Origin: Craterilacuibacter sinensis
Lineage (GTDB): Bacteria; Pseudomonadota; Gammaproteobacteria; Burkholderiales; Chromobacteriaceae
Direction: 5' to 3'
NCBI RefSeq assembly: GCF_009831765.1
Contig: NZ_WSSB01000005.1
Coordinates: 1-64,000, forward strand
DNA length: 64,000 nt
Numbering within the stretch: the stretch's first letter is position 1; each line of letters starts with the position of its first letter. The notes under the pieces are model-generated. The model did no database searches. It saw only the letters and a program-made list of their open reading frames with translations, and was not told the origin of the DNA. Shown piece after piece: positions 19,512-29,335 of the stretch. A program made the position numbers and the translations under genes.

Positions 19512-20502
19512 TGCCGGAATCCGTCGCAGCGCGGTGCTGCTGTTTAGCCTGGGGCAGGCCGAGGCGATCGAGGTGTTCAAGTACCTCGGGCCGAAAGAAG
19601 TGCAGAAACTGAGCCTGACCATGGCGGCCGTCAATAACGTCAACCATGACGAAATCGAAACCGTGGTCGGCCAGTTCCGTGAAGAGTGCGCTTCGCGCGC
19701 CAGTATCGGTGCGACCGACGAGTATCTGCGCAATGTGCTGATCGAGTCGCTGGGTGCGGACAAGGCCGCCAACTTGCTGGACAAAATTACCCAGGGTAAT
19801 GATCACAGCGGTATCGAAAGCCTGAAATGGATGGATCCGAGTTCGGCCGCCGACCTGATCCGCAATGAACACCCGCAGATTATTGCCACCATTTTGGTCC
19901 ATCTGGAGCCGGATCAGTCCAGCGGAATTCTGGCGAGTTTCCCCGAGCGCATGCGCAATGAGGTGCTGATCCGTACCGCGACGCTGGAAGGCGTGCAGCC
20001 GCAAGCGCTGCGCGAACTGAACGAAGTGCTGACCCAGCTCTTGTCCGGTTCGGATCGGGTCAAGAAAAGTGCGGCTGGTGGTATTGGCATGACGGCCGAT
20101 ATCCTCAACTTCCTTGGTTCGAATGTGGAAGCCTCGGCGCTGAGTTATATCCGCGAATACGACCCCGAGCTGGCACAGCGTATTCAGGACAAGATGTTTG
20201 TATTCGAGAATTTGCTGGATATCGATGACCGCGCTATCCAGACCATCTTGCGCGAGGTGCAGTCCGACTCGCTGGTAATTGCCCTGAAGGGGACAACGCC
20301 GGAAATGCGCGAAAAAATCTTCAAGAATATGTCGCAGCGCGCTGCCGAAATGTTGCGTGACGATCTCGAATCCAAAGGGCCGGTCAAGCTGTCCGAGGTT
20401 GAGGGTGAGCAAAAAGAGATTCTCAAGATAGTGCGCAAGCTGGCTGACGAAGGCCAGATTGTGCTGGCAAGCAAAGGGGGGGATGAGGGCCTTGTCGAGT
20501 AA
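19504..20502 (+). CDS. fliG: Flagellar motor switch protein FliG
   Basis: 332 residues, normal length. The N-terminal domain binds the FliF tail, the middle domain carries the EHPQ motif (NEHPQIIATILVHL) that contacts FliM, and the C-terminal torque domain contains the charged helix MFVFENLLDIDDRAIQTILRE that interacts with the stator. It overlaps fliF by 8 bases and fliH by 20 bases, pointing to tight translational coupling. Confidence 0.96.
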   Translation: MSDAGIRRSAVLLFSLGQAEAIEVFKYLGPKEVQKLSLTMAAVNNVNHDEIETVVGQFREECASRASIGATDEYLRNVLIESLGADKAANLLDKITQGNDHSGIESLKWMDPSSAADLIRNEHPQIIATILVHLEPDQSSGILASFPERMRNEVLIRTATLEGVQPQALRELNEVLTQLLSGSDRVKKSAAGGIGMTADILNFLGSNVEASALSYIREYDPELAQRIQDKMFVFENLLDIDDRAIQTILREVQSDSLVIALKGTTPEMREKIFKNMSQRAAEMLRDDLESKGPVKLSEVEGEQKEILKIVRKLADEGQIVLASKGGDEGLVE

Positions 20503-21346
20503 TCCCATTATCTCGGCGGAAACTCTGGGGGCCTGGACCAGCTGGCAGCCCGGTGCGCTGGGCGCTTCAGTTCCGCTTGCTAAAAAGCCCGTGGAAGAGC
20601 CTGCGCCCGAGCCTGTAGGCATCGCGGTGCAAACTGTGGTGGATGACGCGCAGGCAACACGCGATCTGCTGGACGCGGTGCTTGCCTCTGCCAGCGAGCC
20701 GCGCCCGGTCACGATGCAGACCCCTGTGTCGTTAGCGACCGAACCTGCGGTGCTTGAGCCTGTCCCGGCTGCGATGAGTTACCCCACTGCCGCCGAACTG
20801 GAGGCTATCCATCAGGAAGCTTGGCAAGCCGGCCATGATGCCGGTTTTGCCGAGGGGCTGGCAGATGGGCATGCCGAAGGCCTGGATCTGGGGCAGGGCG
20901 AAGTCAGGGCGCAATTCGAGCAGGCATGGGCGCCGTTGGCGCAGCTGGCGAGCGCCTTGACTGACCAGCTCCCCCATCTGGAGGCTACCTTGTCACAAAC
21001 GCTGGTGGCACTGGCTATTGAGTGCGGGGAGCGTTTGGCACAGGCGCATTTTGTTCATGCGCCGCAGGCATTGGAAGGCTTGGTGCGCGAGGCGCTGGCT
21101 TCTGCCGTTGGCGAGTTGTCGCAGATCCGGGTACGGGTACATCCTGAGGATGCACAGGTGCTCGAGCACTTTTTGAGTCAGGAGTATCCGAAGAGCCATA
21201 TCAAGTGGCTGCAGGATGCGGCCATCAGCCGTGGCGGCTGCATGATTGAAACGCAGCTGGCGCATTTTGACTTGTCCTTGGAAACCCGTCAGTCAGCCTT
21301 GCGCGCCGCTTTGGGTCTGGCCGTTGCCGGGCAGCCGGATGAGTGA
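20483..21346 (+). CDS. fliH: Flagellar assembly protein FliH
   Basis: About 287 residues. ATG 20483, inside the end of fliG and preceded by a G-run that can serve as ribosome binding site, is the likely start; the frame is open further upstream. A proline/alanine-rich N-terminus is followed by the Gly-x-x-x-Gly-type region ([22 protein letters not shown]) typical of FliH/YscL and a C-terminal domain that binds the ATPase FliI. It regulates FliI and docks the substrate complex at the export gate. The stop overlaps fliI by 8 bases. Confidence 0.9.
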   Translation: MRALSSNPIISAETLGAWTSWQPGALGASVPLAKKPVEEPAPEPVGIAVQTVVDDAQATRDLLDAVLASASEPRPVTMQTPVSLATEPAVLEPVPAAMSYPTAAELEAIHQEAWQAGHDAGFAEGLADGHAEGLDLGQGEVRAQFEQAWAPLAQLASALTDQLPHLEATLSQTLVALAIECGERLAQAHFVHAPQALEGLVREALASAVGELSQIRVRVHPEDAQVLEHFLSQEYPKSHIKWLQDAAISRGGCMIETQLAHFDLSLETRQSALRAALGLAVAGQPDE

Positions 21347-22733
21347 CTGGCTTGAGCGGCAACTGACGCAGTTGCAAGCCTGTCGTCAGGTACTGGCCGC
21401 TGCGCCGACATGGCGTGCTCAAGGTCATCTGACCCGTGTCACCGGTCTGGTGATGGAGGCGGTCGGGCTCAAGCAACCGGTGGGGAGCGCCTGTCTGATT
21501 CATGTGGGCGGCGGGCATACGGTAGAGGCCGAAGTCGTGGGCTTCTCCGGCGAGCACCTCTATTTGATGCCGGTTGCCAATATTCACGGCTTGTTGCCCG
21601 GTGCCCTGGTCGAACCCCTGCGTACGGCCTTTCCCCCTGTTTACGGACAAAAACCCATGTTGGCGCATACGGGTGCCAGTCAGGGGCGGCAAGTGCCGGT
21701 CGGTATGGGGCTGATGGGGCGGGTGCTGGATGCGCTGGGCCGGCCGCTGGATGGAAAGGGGGCGATTGTCCCGGATGCTTGGGCGCCGCTGTATAGCCAA
21801 CCATTGAACCCGCTGGCGCGCACACCGGTGCGCGAGGTGATGGATGTCGGCGTGCGCGCCATCAACGGTCTGCTGACGGTGGGGCGTGGCCAGCGTCTGG
21901 GTTTGTTTGCCGGCTCCGGTGTTGGCAAGTCGGTGCTCTTGGGTATGATGGCGCGCTTTACCCGCGCCGATGTGGTGGTGGTCGGCCTGATCGGCGAGCG
22001 GGGGCGCGAGGTCAAGGATTTCATCGAAAACATTCTGGGCGAGGCCGGGCTGGCGCGGGCTATTGTGGTGGCTGCGCCGGCGGATATGCCGCCTTTGATG
22101 CGTTTGCATGGCGCGGCTTATGCCACGGCGCTGGCCGAGCATTTTCGTGCCGAGGGTAAGGATGTCTTGCTGTTGATGGACTCGGTGACGCGTTATGCCA
22201 TGGCGCAGCGCGAGATCGCACTGGCTATTGGCGAGCCGCCTGTGACGCGCGGCTACCCGCCTTCGGTGTTCGCCAAACTGCCGCAATTGATTGAGCGTGC
22301 CGGCAACGGGGAGGAGGGGGGCGGTTCCATTACGGCCTTTTATACCGTGCTGTCCGAGGGCGATGACCAGCAGGACCCGATTGCCGACTCTGCACGCGCC
22401 ATCCTGGATGGTCACTTTGTTCTTTCGCGTGAGCTGGCGGAGTCGGGCCACTATCCGGCCATCGATGTCGAGCAGTCGATTTCGCGGGTGATGGTGGATG
22501 TGGTGAGTCGCGAGCATATGGAGCAGGCCCGCAGCTTCAAGCAACTGTTTTCGCGCTATCAGCGCAGTCGCGATCTGATCAGTGTCGGTGCGTATGCCCC
22601 CGGCGCCGATCCCATGCTTGACGAGGCGATACGGCGCCACCTGCCGCAAGTCGGTTTCCTGACCCAACCCCAGCACGAATCCCACGATTTCTCCTCCTCG
22701 CTTGCGCAGTTGTCGCAGACGCTGGCTGGCTGA
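21339..22733 (+). CDS. fliI: Flagellum-specific export ATPase FliI
   Basis: A 464-residue F1-type ATPase that drives unfolding and entry of export substrates. ATG 21339 (MSDWLERQL) is chosen over the longer frame because it overlaps the fliH stop in the usual way. Walker [10 protein letters not shown] lies near residue 190, Walker B as [11 protein letters not shown], and the family signature [20 protein letters not shown] follows. Neighbours fliH and fliJ are its regulatory partners. Confidence 0.95.
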   Translation: MSDWLERQLTQLQACRQVLAAAPTWRAQGHLTRVTGLVMEAVGLKQPVGSACLIHVGGGHTVEAEVVGFSGEHLYLMPVANIHGLLPGALVEPLRTAFPPVYGQKPMLAHTGASQGRQVPVGMGLMGRVLDALGRPLDGKGAIVPDAWAPLYSQPLNPLARTPVREVMDVGVRAINGLLTVGRGQRLGLFAGSGVGKSVLLGMMARFTRADVVVVGLIGERGREVKDFIENILGEAGLARAIVVAAPADMPPLMRLHGAAYATALAEHFRAEGKDVLLLMDSVTRYAMAQREIALAIGEPPVTRGYPPSVFAKLPQLIERAGNGEEGGGSITAFYTVLSEGDDQQDPIADSARAILDGHFVLSRELAESGHYPAIDVEQSISRVMVDVVSREHMEQARSFKQLFSRYQRSRDLISVGAYAPGADPMLDEAIRRHLPQVGFLTQPQHESHDFSSSLAQLSQTLAG

Positions 22734-22742
22734 GCTTAGAAC

Positions 22743-23186
22743 ATGAGCCAGTTCGAGCTGCTGGTGCGTCTGACTACACAGTCCCTGGATACGGCCGCCG
22801 AGCGGATGCGGGAGGCGCAGCAGCGCCAGGAAGGGCAAAAATCGCGCCTGGCACAGCTGGATGACTTTATCGGCGACTATCGTGCGCGTCTGCTGGAGCA
22901 GGGCGGACGGGGAATGGGGGTCGAGCAGTGGCTGGATTTTCGTGTTTTTCTTAACAAGCTGGACGATGCGCGCGAGGCCCAGCAGCTTGAAGTCGACCGT
23001 GCAACTCAGCGCTACTTGCTGGCCAGGGAAGCATGGCTTGCCGAGCGCAAAAAGCTCAAGGCTTATCAGGTGTTGCTGGAGCGCCAGCAGGCCAGGCAAG
23101 CGTTGAAAGCGCACCGTGCCGAGCAGAAGCTGGTCGATGAGTTTGCCATGCGCAAGCACAGGGAAAAAGACGGCTCGGGGGTGTAG
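22743..23186 (+). CDS. fliJ: Flagellar export chaperone/stalk FliJ
   Basis: A 147-residue, almost entirely helical coiled-coil protein rich in Gln, Glu, Arg and Lys (AERMREAQQRQEGQKSR and similar heptads). FliJ sits in the FliI hexamer like the gamma subunit of F1 and couples it to the export gate. Identification rests on length, coiled-coil character and position nine bases after fliI. Confidence 0.87.
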   Translation: MSQFELLVRLTTQSLDTAAERMREAQQRQEGQKSRLAQLDDFIGDYRARLLEQGGRGMGVEQWLDFRVFLNKLDDAREAQQLEVDRATQRYLLAREAWLAERKKLKAYQVLLERQQARQALKAHRAEQKLVDEFAMRKHREKDGSGV

Positions 23187-23203
23187 GGTCGTGCTGTTTT
23201 TGG

Positions 23204-23219
23204 TGGCATATATTTTGCT
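23204..23219 (+). promoter_or_regulatory. Sigma-54 promoter upstream of fliK
   Basis: TGGCATA (23204-23210), four bases, then TTGCT (23215-23219) match the sigma-54 consensus TGGCAYR-N4-TTGCW; the GG and GC doublets are ten bases apart as required. It lies in the 71-base gap between fliJ and fliK, 38 bases before the fliK start, and is a natural target of FlrC (16069-17388). Confidence 0.85.
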
Positions 23220-23257
23220 TTTAATTATGCGTGCTTATCTGATTCGAGGTTGTCCTG

Positions 23258-24148
23258 ATGGCTATACCCTCCTTGTCGCTACAAGCGCCGGCGCGTAACG
23301 CGGCATTGGCCCTGCCGCAGTCGGGCGAACTGGCTGCGTCTGGTGATTTGTTCGCCTCCTTGCTCGGTCTGCAAATGGGGGGCAAATCGGTGCTGGCCGG
23401 CGTCGAGCCTAAGCTTGCCGAGATAAAGCCTGATGTTAAGCCCGGCAAGGAAGCCGGTGCGGCAGAGCAGCCGCAGTTGTTTTTGTATGGCGCGCAGCCT
23501 GCCGTTTTGCCTCTGCATGTTTTGCCATCGGTGCCGCCAGAGGCGTCTGCGTCGCATCAGGCGGGCGATATGCTGGACTTGACGCAGGAGATGCTGGCGG
23601 CAAGTCATGTGGCAGGTGGCAAAAAGTTGCCGCATGAAACGCGGCAATTGCTGCAGTTTTTGCCGGATGGCAGCCAGCTTGCACAAAATATCCGCCCGGC
23701 GGATGCGCCCCAAGGCGGGCAAATCGTGCAATTAACGGTTAATACGCCGTTAAGTCCGGATAAGGCATGGGGTGAGGCACTGGCCGGGCAGGTGAGCGGT
23801 TTGATCCAGATGAAGGCCGAAGGTGCGACCATTAAGCTGAATCCGGCACATCTGGGGCCGATCGAGGTTGCGCTGAAGCTGAATCAGGATCAGGCCCAGA
23901 TCAGCTTTGTGACCGCCACGCCACAGGCGCGTGATGCGCTGGAGCAGAATTTGTCGCGCCTGACCTCAATGCTGGCTGAAAGCGGTGTGCAGCTGACAGA
24001 TGCGCAAGTCTCGTATGGCGGGCGTCAGCAACAACAGGAGCAGCAGCAAGCGCGGCGCGGATCGGGTTTTGCTGTCGATGAGGCCTCCGTGATCAGCTCT
24101 GCTCTGACGGGGGATGCGGATAATGCCGGGCTGAGTATTCGCGCCTGA
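23258..24148 (+). CDS. fliK: Flagellar hook-length control protein FliK
   Basis: A 296-residue export substrate and molecular ruler. The N-terminal two thirds are low complexity, Ala/Pro/Gln-rich; the conserved C-terminal FliK domain begins around residue 165 (WGEALAGQVSGLIQMKAEGATIKLNPAHLGPIEVAL) and switches export specificity through FlhB. A glutamine-rich tail (GRQQQQEQQQ) follows. It has its own sigma-54 promoter and stands between fliJ and fliL, the standard place. Confidence 0.92.
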   Translation: MAIPSLSLQAPARNAALALPQSGELAASGDLFASLLGLQMGGKSVLAGVEPKLAEIKPDVKPGKEAGAAEQPQLFLYGAQPAVLPLHVLPSVPPEASASHQAGDMLDLTQEMLAASHVAGGKKLPHETRQLLQFLPDGSQLAQNIRPADAPQGGQIVQLTVNTPLSPDKAWGEALAGQVSGLIQMKAEGATIKLNPAHLGPIEVALKLNQDQAQISFVTATPQARDALEQNLSRLTSMLAESGVQLTDAQVSYGGRQQQQEQQQARRGSGFAVDEASVISSALTGDADNAGLSIRA

Positions 24149-24251
24149 TAAATTCTTTGGCAATCAACTAGTCATTTCGCCGTTATTTCTGGGACAATAA
24201 GAGAATATCAAAATACTCTCTTATCGATAGAAGCGCGGAAGACAATAATCC

Positions 24252-24755
24252 ATGGCGGAAGAAAAGAAAAAAGCAGCAGGCGGGGGCGGCAGCAAGCTGA
24301 TGCTGATCGTGATCGTTCTGCTGGTTATCCTGATTGCTGCAGTTGGTGCACTGGGAGCCTACCTTTATCTGAATAAGGGCAGCGGGCTCGCGGAAAACGG
24401 CGCGCATGCCAGCGAGCAGGTGAAGAAAAAGCCGGAAGGCCCGCCTATTTTTGAAAAAATGGATACTTTTGTCGTCAACCTGGCCGGCGGTTCCGGAGCC
24501 CTGCTGCAGGTAGAAATGCAGGCCCAGCTACTGGACATTGAGTCCAAGAAGACGCTGGTCGAATATATGCCCAAAATCCGTAGCGGGCTGATTTTGTTGC
24601 TCTCGTCTAAAACTGCGGAGGAGCTGGCCAGCGCCGACGGCAAGGTCAGGCTCAAGGCGCAGGTCAAGAAAATCATCAACGAATCCATTGACCTGCCCGG
24701 GCAGGAACCGGTGGAGAGCGTGCTGTTTACTTCCTTTATCATCCAGAATCAGTAA
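24252..24755 (+). CDS. fliL: Flagellar basal body-associated protein FliL
   Basis: 167 residues with a lysine-rich cytoplasmic start, one membrane segment at about 16-38 (LMLIVIVLLVILIAAVGALGAY) and a periplasmic FliL domain ending in the family signature PVESVLFTSFIIQ. It stabilises the stator around the rotor. First gene of the fliLMNOPQR run; the 103-base gap after fliK is the largest in the fli region and may hold a promoter, but no clear sigma-54 or sigma-28 site is visible. Confidence 0.93.
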   Translation: MAEEKKKAAGGGGSKLMLIVIVLLVILIAAVGALGAYLYLNKGSGLAENGAHASEQVKKKPEGPPIFEKMDTFVVNLAGGSGALLQVEMQAQLLDIESKKTLVEYMPKIRSGLILLLSSKTAEELASADGKVRLKAQVKKIINESIDLPGQEPVESVLFTSFIIQNQ

Positions 24756-24761
24756 GCCCAG

Positions 24762-25772
24762 ATGGCTGACGATATTTTATCCCAGGAAGAGGTGGATGCC
24801 CTGCTGCGCGGGGTGACCGGGGATACTGAGGATGAGGGTGATCATGGCGATACCAGTGGCGTCCGCCAGTATGATATCGGACGCCAGGAGCGCATTGTGC
24901 GTGGGCGTATGCCTACGCTGGAAATCATCAACGAGCGTTTTGCGCGCAATTTGCGCATAGGCTTGTTCAATTTCATCCGCCGCAATGCCGAGATCTCGGT
25001 AGGTCCGGTCAGGGTGCAGAAGTACAGCGAATTCATTCGCAATCTGGTGGTGCCCACCAACCTTAATCTGGTGCATGTCAAGCCGCTGCGTGGCACCGGG
25101 CTGCTGATTTTTGACCCGGATCTGGTGTTCCTGGTTGTCGATAATCTGTTCGGCAGCGATGGCCGTTTCCATGTGCGGGTCGAAGGGCGCGACTTTACCC
25201 CGACCGAACAACGCATCATCCAGCGCATGCTGAATGTGGTGTTTACCGAGTACCAGAAGGCGTGGGAACCGGTCTATCCGCTGCAATTCAGTTATCTGCG
25301 CAGCGAAATGAATACCCAGTTTGCCAATATCGCCACGCCGACCGAGGTGGTAGTGGCGATGTCCTTTCATATCGAACTGGGGGCCGGCGGCGGGGACTTT
25401 CATGTCTGCCTGCCTTACTCCATGGTCGAGCCCATCCGGGATGTGCTGTCCAGTACCATGCAGGCCGACCGTACCGAGGTCGATAACCGCTGGGTCAGCC
25501 TGATGTCGCGTCAGGTGCAAACGGCCGAAGTCGAACTGGTCGCGGAGCTGGCGCATACCGAGGTGACGCTGGGGCAGGTGCTGAACCTGAAAGAGGGCGA
25601 CGTCATTACGCTGGACATACCGGAACGGGTGGTGGCCGATGTGTCGGGCATTCCGGTGCTGGAGTGCAAGTACGGTACGGTTGAGGGCAAGTATGCCCTG
25701 AGTGTGGAAAAGATACTGGCCGGGGCGCATGACCTCGGCGATACGGAGTCGGGAGAGCTTAAACATGGCTGA
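24762..25772 (+). CDS. fliM: Flagellar motor switch protein FliM
   Basis: 336 residues. The N-terminal peptide DDILSQEEVDALLRGV binds phosphorylated CheY, the middle domain (with a GGXG-type loop) binds FliG, and the C-terminal SpoA domain binds FliN. It starts 6 bases after fliL and overlaps fliN by 8 bases. Confidence 0.96.
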   Translation: MADDILSQEEVDALLRGVTGDTEDEGDHGDTSGVRQYDIGRQERIVRGRMPTLEIINERFARNLRIGLFNFIRRNAEISVGPVRVQKYSEFIRNLVVPTNLNLVHVKPLRGTGLLIFDPDLVFLVVDNLFGSDGRFHVRVEGRDFTPTEQRIIQRMLNVVFTEYQKAWEPVYPLQFSYLRSEMNTQFANIATPTEVVVAMSFHIELGAGGGDFHVCLPYSMVEPIRDVLSSTMQADRTEVDNRWVSLMSRQVQTAEVELVAELAHTEVTLGQVLNLKEGDVITLDIPERVVADVSGIPVLECKYGTVEGKYALSVEKILAGAHDLGDTESGELKHG

Positions 25773-26196
25773 AGAACAGGGCACGCAAGGCGCGGCCGAT
25801 GATGTAATGGATGACTGGGCCGCCGCGCTGGCCGAACAGGCCGAGCAAGCCGCTGCCACACCGCCGCCAGTACAGCCGGCTTCTGGCCTGTTTCAGGAGC
25901 TGGGCGGCGCTGCGCCGGCCAGTGGCACCATTTCCCAGAATCTGGACATGATTCTGGATATTCCGGTGCAGCTGACAGTGGAGCTGGGCCGCACCAAGAT
26001 CGCGATCCGCAACCTGTTGCAGCTGGCACAAGGCTCTATCGTCGAGCTGGATGGCTTGGCCGGCGAACCGATGGATGTGCTGGTCAATGGCTGCCTGATT
26101 GCACAGGGCGAGGTGGTGGTGGTCAATGACAAGTTCGGTATCCGCTTGACCGATATCATTACGCCGGTCGAGCGTATCCGGCGTCTGCAAAAATGA
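25765..26196 (+). CDS. fliN: Flagellar motor switch protein FliN
   Basis: 143 residues starting at ATG 25765 within the end of fliM. The N-terminal half is Ala/Gln/Pro-rich; the C-terminal SpoA domain carries MDMILDIPVQLTVELGRTK and the usual GSIVELDGLAGEPMDVLVNG segment. It forms the base of the C-ring. The stop overlaps the fliO start (ATGA). Confidence 0.95.
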   Translation: MAEEQGTQGAADDVMDDWAAALAEQAEQAAATPPPVQPASGLFQELGGAAPASGTISQNLDMILDIPVQLTVELGRTKIAIRNLLQLAQGSIVELDGLAGEPMDVLVNGCLIAQGEVVVVNDKFGIRLTDIITPVERIRRLQK

Positions 26197-26615
26197 GCAT
26201 CAAGCCTTTTTTGTTATGGGCCGCGCTGCTGTCCGGCCCCGCATGGTCAGCCAGTGCGCCTCAGGCTGTTGCGGCCCCCTCGGCTTTTATGAGTCTGGTG
26301 CAGGTGGTGTTTGCGCTGATGCTGGTACTGGGCGCGATAGTCGGCTGTGCCTATCTGGTACGCCGTCTCGGTGGTGGTGCCTTAGGTGGCAGCCGCGACT
26401 TGCGCGTGGTCGGCGGGGTGATGGTTGGCCAGAAAGAGCGGGTGGTGATTGTCGAGTCCGGCGACGAATGGCTGGTGCTGGGTGTGACTGCACACAATGT
26501 CAGCCTGCTGTCGCGTCGTGACAAGCCTGAAGGCGCCGAGTTGCCGCCGCAGCCGCCTTTGCCCGAGAATTTTGCCCGCCTGTTCAAAAGCGTACTCGCC
26601 AAATCCAAGTCATGA
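26193..26615 (+). CDS. fliO: Flagellar biosynthesis protein FliO
   Basis: 140 residues with a signal-like N-terminus (LLWAALLSGPAWS), one membrane segment around residues 30-53 and a small cytoplasmic domain (VVGGVMVGQKERVVIVESGDEWLVLGV). FliO is the assembly factor for the FliP/FliQ/FliR gate. It overlaps fliN and fliP by ATGA junctions. Confidence 0.92.
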   Translation: MSIKPFLLWAALLSGPAWSASAPQAVAAPSAFMSLVQVVFALMLVLGAIVGCAYLVRRLGGGALGGSRDLRVVGGVMVGQKERVVIVESGDEWLVLGVTAHNVSLLSRRDKPEGAELPPQPPLPENFARLFKSVLAKSKS

Positions 26616-27358
26616 AGAAAAGCCCCTCTTTGCTGCTGGGCGCTCTGTTCGCGCTGGCGCCTGTTCTGGCCGACGCAGCCGGTCTGCCGATGATGAACAG
26701 CAGTCCCGCGCCCGGTGGCGGCCAGAACTATTCCTTGTCCTTGCAGATGCTGCTGTTTATGACCGGGCTGTCGTTTATCCCGGCCATGGCGCTGATGATG
26801 ACTTCGTTTACCCGCATCATTATCGTGCTGTCGCTGCTCAGGCAGGCGCTGGGCACCATGCAGTCGCCGCCCAACCAGGTTTTGGTGGGGCTGTCCTTAT
26901 TTTTGACGCTGTTTATCATGGGGCCGACGCTGGATCAGGTGTACCAGAAGGCGTGGGTGCCGTTTTCCGACGACAAGATCAGCATGATGCAGGCGGCCGA
27001 CGAGGCGGCCAGGCCGATGAAGGCCTTCATGTTGTCGCAGACGCGTGAAAAGGATCTGGCCTTCTTTATCGAGGTGTCGCGCTCGCCGGCACCGGCGAGC
27101 CCGGCCGATATCTCCCTTAAGACGCTGGTGCCGGCTTATGTCATCAGCGAGCTGAAGACGGCTTTCCAGATCGGTTTTATGATCTTTATCCCGTTTTTGA
27201 TTATCGATCTGGTGGTGGCCAGTATCCTGATGGCAATGGGGATGATGATGGTGTCGCCGGTGATTATTTCCTTGCCGTTCAAAATCATGTTGTTCGTTCT
27301 GGTTGACGGCTGGACGCTGGTGTTGGGTTCGCTGGTAGAGAGTTTTGCCCAGCGTTAA
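26612..27358 (+). CDS. fliP: Flagellar export gate protein FliP
   Basis: 248 residues with a cleavable signal peptide (LLGALFALAPVLADAAG) and four membrane segments. The family signatures TSFTRIIIVLSLLRQALG and PFLIIDLVVASILMAMGMMM are present. FliP forms the core of the export pore with FliQ and FliR. Confidence 0.96.
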   Translation: MKKSPSLLLGALFALAPVLADAAGLPMMNSSPAPGGGQNYSLSLQMLLFMTGLSFIPAMALMMTSFTRIIIVLSLLRQALGTMQSPPNQVLVGLSLFLTLFIMGPTLDQVYQKAWVPFSDDKISMMQAADEAARPMKAFMLSQTREKDLAFFIEVSRSPAPASPADISLKTLVPAYVISELKTAFQIGFMIFIPFLIIDLVVASILMAMGMMMVSPVIISLPFKIMLFVLVDGWTLVLGSLVESFAQR

Positions 27359-27373
27359 GCGCAAGGAGAGAAT

Positions 27374-27643
27374 ATGAGTCCGGAACTGGTCATCAATCTG
27401 GTGCAGCAGGCGCTGTTTACCCTGATTATTGTCGCAGCGCCCGTATTGGGCGTGTCTTTGCTGGTGGGCTTGCTGGTGAGCATTCTGCAGGCGGCCACCC
27501 AGATCAATGAAATGACCCTGACCTTCATTCCCAAGCTGATGGCGCTGTTTCTGGTGCTGCTCTTGGCCGGGCCATGGATGCTGAACACCATGATGGATTT
27601 CACCATCCGTCTGTATCAGAGCATTCCCGGCGCGATCGGTTAA
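27374..27643 (+). CDS. fliQ: Flagellar export gate protein FliQ
   Basis: 89 residues, two membrane helices, with the characteristic ATQINEMTLTFIPKL segment. AAGGAGAG is five bases before the start, one of the strongest ribosome binding sites in the cluster, in line with the fourfold copy number of FliQ in the gate. Confidence 0.96.
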   Translation: MSPELVINLVQQALFTLIIVAAPVLGVSLLVGLLVSILQAATQINEMTLTFIPKLMALFLVLLLAGPWMLNTMMDFTIRLYQSIPGAIG

Positions 27644-27649
27644 GGCAAG

Positions 27650-28450
27650 ATGGCGGCCAGTCTCGTTATTTCCGATCTGCAGATCAATGCGCTGGTCAGC
27701 TTCTTTGTCTGGCCGTTCGCGCGCATTCTGGGCCTGATGCTGTCCGAGCCTATCTTCTCCTCGCGCAGTATTCCGCGCCGCTTCAAAGGCGGCTTTGCCC
27801 TGATCCTGACCGTACTGGTCGCGCCCTTATTGCCCCCCATGCCTGCCGTGCCGCTGGTTTCGGCCGAGGGTGTGGCTATTTTGCTCAACCAGCTTTTGAT
27901 CGGCATTATGCTGGGCTTTGTCATGCGCATCGTGATGACGGCGATGGAAATGGCCGGCATGATCGCCAGTGCGCAGATGGGTCTGGGTTTTGCCATGTTC
28001 TTCGACCCGCAGCATTCGGCCTCGGTGCCGGCCTTGTCGCGGGTACTGTCCATGTTTGTGACCTTGCTTTATCTGGCGCTAAACGGGCCGCAGATCGTGC
28101 TGTCGGTGCTGATAGACAGCTTCAATACGCTGCCGGTGGGGCAGGCGCTGCCAACGGACAGTCTGCAGGCGCTGGCGGTGTGGGGCGGGCATATCTTTAG
28201 CTGGGGCTTGTGGCTGTCGTTGCCGGTGGTGGCTGCGCTGTTGGTGACCAACCTTGCCATCGGCGTGATGACGCGTGCAGCGCCGCAGTTCAACATCTTT
28301 GCCTTCGGCTTTCCGCTCACGCTGATGATAGGTTTTATCGCGCTGTATCTGGTCGTGCCCTTGATGGTGCCGGCGATTGAAACCATCTATCAGCAGTCTT
28401 TCGGCCTGATGCGCAGCCTGCTGCAGGCCGCGCCGGTGGCTGCGCCTTAA
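27650..28450 (+). CDS. fliR: Flagellar export gate protein FliR
   Basis: 266 residues, about six membrane segments, ending the fliLMNOPQR series. Characteristic segments include the FSSRSIPRRFKGGFALILT region and ASAQMGLGFAMFFDP. It completes the FliPQR pore. flhB/flhA do not follow; the next gene is yebC after 90 bases. Confidence 0.95.
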   Translation: MAASLVISDLQINALVSFFVWPFARILGLMLSEPIFSSRSIPRRFKGGFALILTVLVAPLLPPMPAVPLVSAEGVAILLNQLLIGIMLGFVMRIVMTAMEMAGMIASAQMGLGFAMFFDPQHSASVPALSRVLSMFVTLLYLALNGPQIVLSVLIDSFNTLPVGQALPTDSLQALAVWGGHIFSWGLWLSLPVVAALLVTNLAIGVMTRAAPQFNIFAFGFPLTLMIGFIALYLVVPLMVPAIETIYQQSFGLMRSLLQAAPVAAP

Positions 28451-28540
28451 GCGGCTTTTTGCTAGAATCCGGCATCTACAGGATTTTTTGTTACCACAAT
28501 CCGGGGGCTTGCGTCCGGATTTACGCATACCGAGGCAACT

Positions 28541-29266
28541 ATGGCAGGTCACAGCAAATGGGCAAACATCCAGCACCGCAAGGGTAGGCAGGATGCCCGG
28601 CGCGGCAAGATCTTTACCCGCCTGATCAAGGAAATCACCGTAGCCGCCAAAATGGGCGGCGGCGATCTGGCAACCAACCCGCGCTTGCGTCTGGCGGTGG
28701 ACAAGGCCAAGGCCGAGTCCATGCCCAAGGACAATATCGAGAATGCGATCAAGCGCGGCACGGGTTCGCTTGATGGTGTGAACTATGAAGAGTGCCGTTA
28801 TGAAGGTTACGGTATCGGCGGTGCGGCGGTGATGGTGGATTGCCTGACCGACAACAAGACCCGTACCGTGGCTGATGTGCGCCATGCCTTCTCCAAGTAC
28901 GGCGGCAATATGGGTACCGATGGCTGTGTGGCCTTCCAGTTCACCCACTGCGGCTATATGTTGTTTGCGCCGGGTACCGATGAAGACGCACTGATGGAAG
29001 CGGCGCTGGAGGCCGGTGCTGACGATGTGGTCAGCAATGAAGACGGCTCGATCGAAGTGATTACCGCGCCTTACGAGTTCTCCGACATCCAGGCTGCGCT
29101 GCTGGACAAGGGCTTCAAGTCGGAAATGGGCGAAGTGACCATGCGCCCGCAAAATGAAACCGTCCTTGCCGGTGATGACGCTATCCGCATGCAGAAGCTT
29201 TTGGATGCGCTGGAAGATCTGGATGATGTGCAGGAGGTCTACACCTCGGCCGAGCTGGAAGACTAA
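28541..29266 (+). CDS. yebC: YebC/PmpR-family protein
   Basis: 241 residues, standard length, starting with the invariant [19 protein letters not shown]. YebC-family proteins bind RNA/DNA; recent work links them to relief of ribosome stalling at proline stretches, and some act as transcriptional regulators. It is a monocistronic gene with its own leader (28451-28540) and is closed by the terminator at 29286. Confidence 0.95.
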   Translation: MAGHSKWANIQHRKGRQDARRGKIFTRLIKEITVAAKMGGGDLATNPRLRLAVDKAKAESMPKDNIENAIKRGTGSLDGVNYEECRYEGYGIGGAAVMVDCLTDNKTRTVADVRHAFSKYGGNMGTDGCVAFQFTHCGYMLFAPGTDEDALMEAALEAGADDVVSNEDGSIEVITAPYEFSDIQAALLDKGFKSEMGEVTMRPQNETVLAGDDAIRMQKLLDALEDLDDVQEVYTSAELED

Positions 29267-29285
29267 GCCGGTTTCTCATGATCCA

Positions 29286-29319
29286 AGACAAGGCTTGCCT
29301 GCGGGCAAGCCTTGTCTTT
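29286..29319 (+). terminator. Terminator after yebC
   Basis: Perfect 14-base stem (29286-29299 with 29304-29317), four-base loop TGCG, followed by a short T-run. It lies 19 bases after the yebC stop and just ahead of the VanZ-like gene. Confidence 0.87.
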
Positions 29320-29335
29320 ATCCGGAAAGGCCGCC

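Noticed and set aside
18504-20712. Long antisense frames over fliF, fliG and fliH.
   Set aside because: Complements of well supported flagellar genes.
21225-23159. 644-residue open frame antisense to fliI and fliJ.
   Set aside because: It is the complement of two confidently identified genes; its His/Gln/Arg-rich product is typical of antisense translation of GC-rich DNA.
24149-24186. TAAA and GCCGTTAT as a sigma-28 promoter for fliL.
   Set aside because: The spacing is about 26 bases instead of 15.
28079-29152. 357-residue antisense frame over fliR and yebC.
   Set aside because: Spans two unrelated sense genes and shows no domain.
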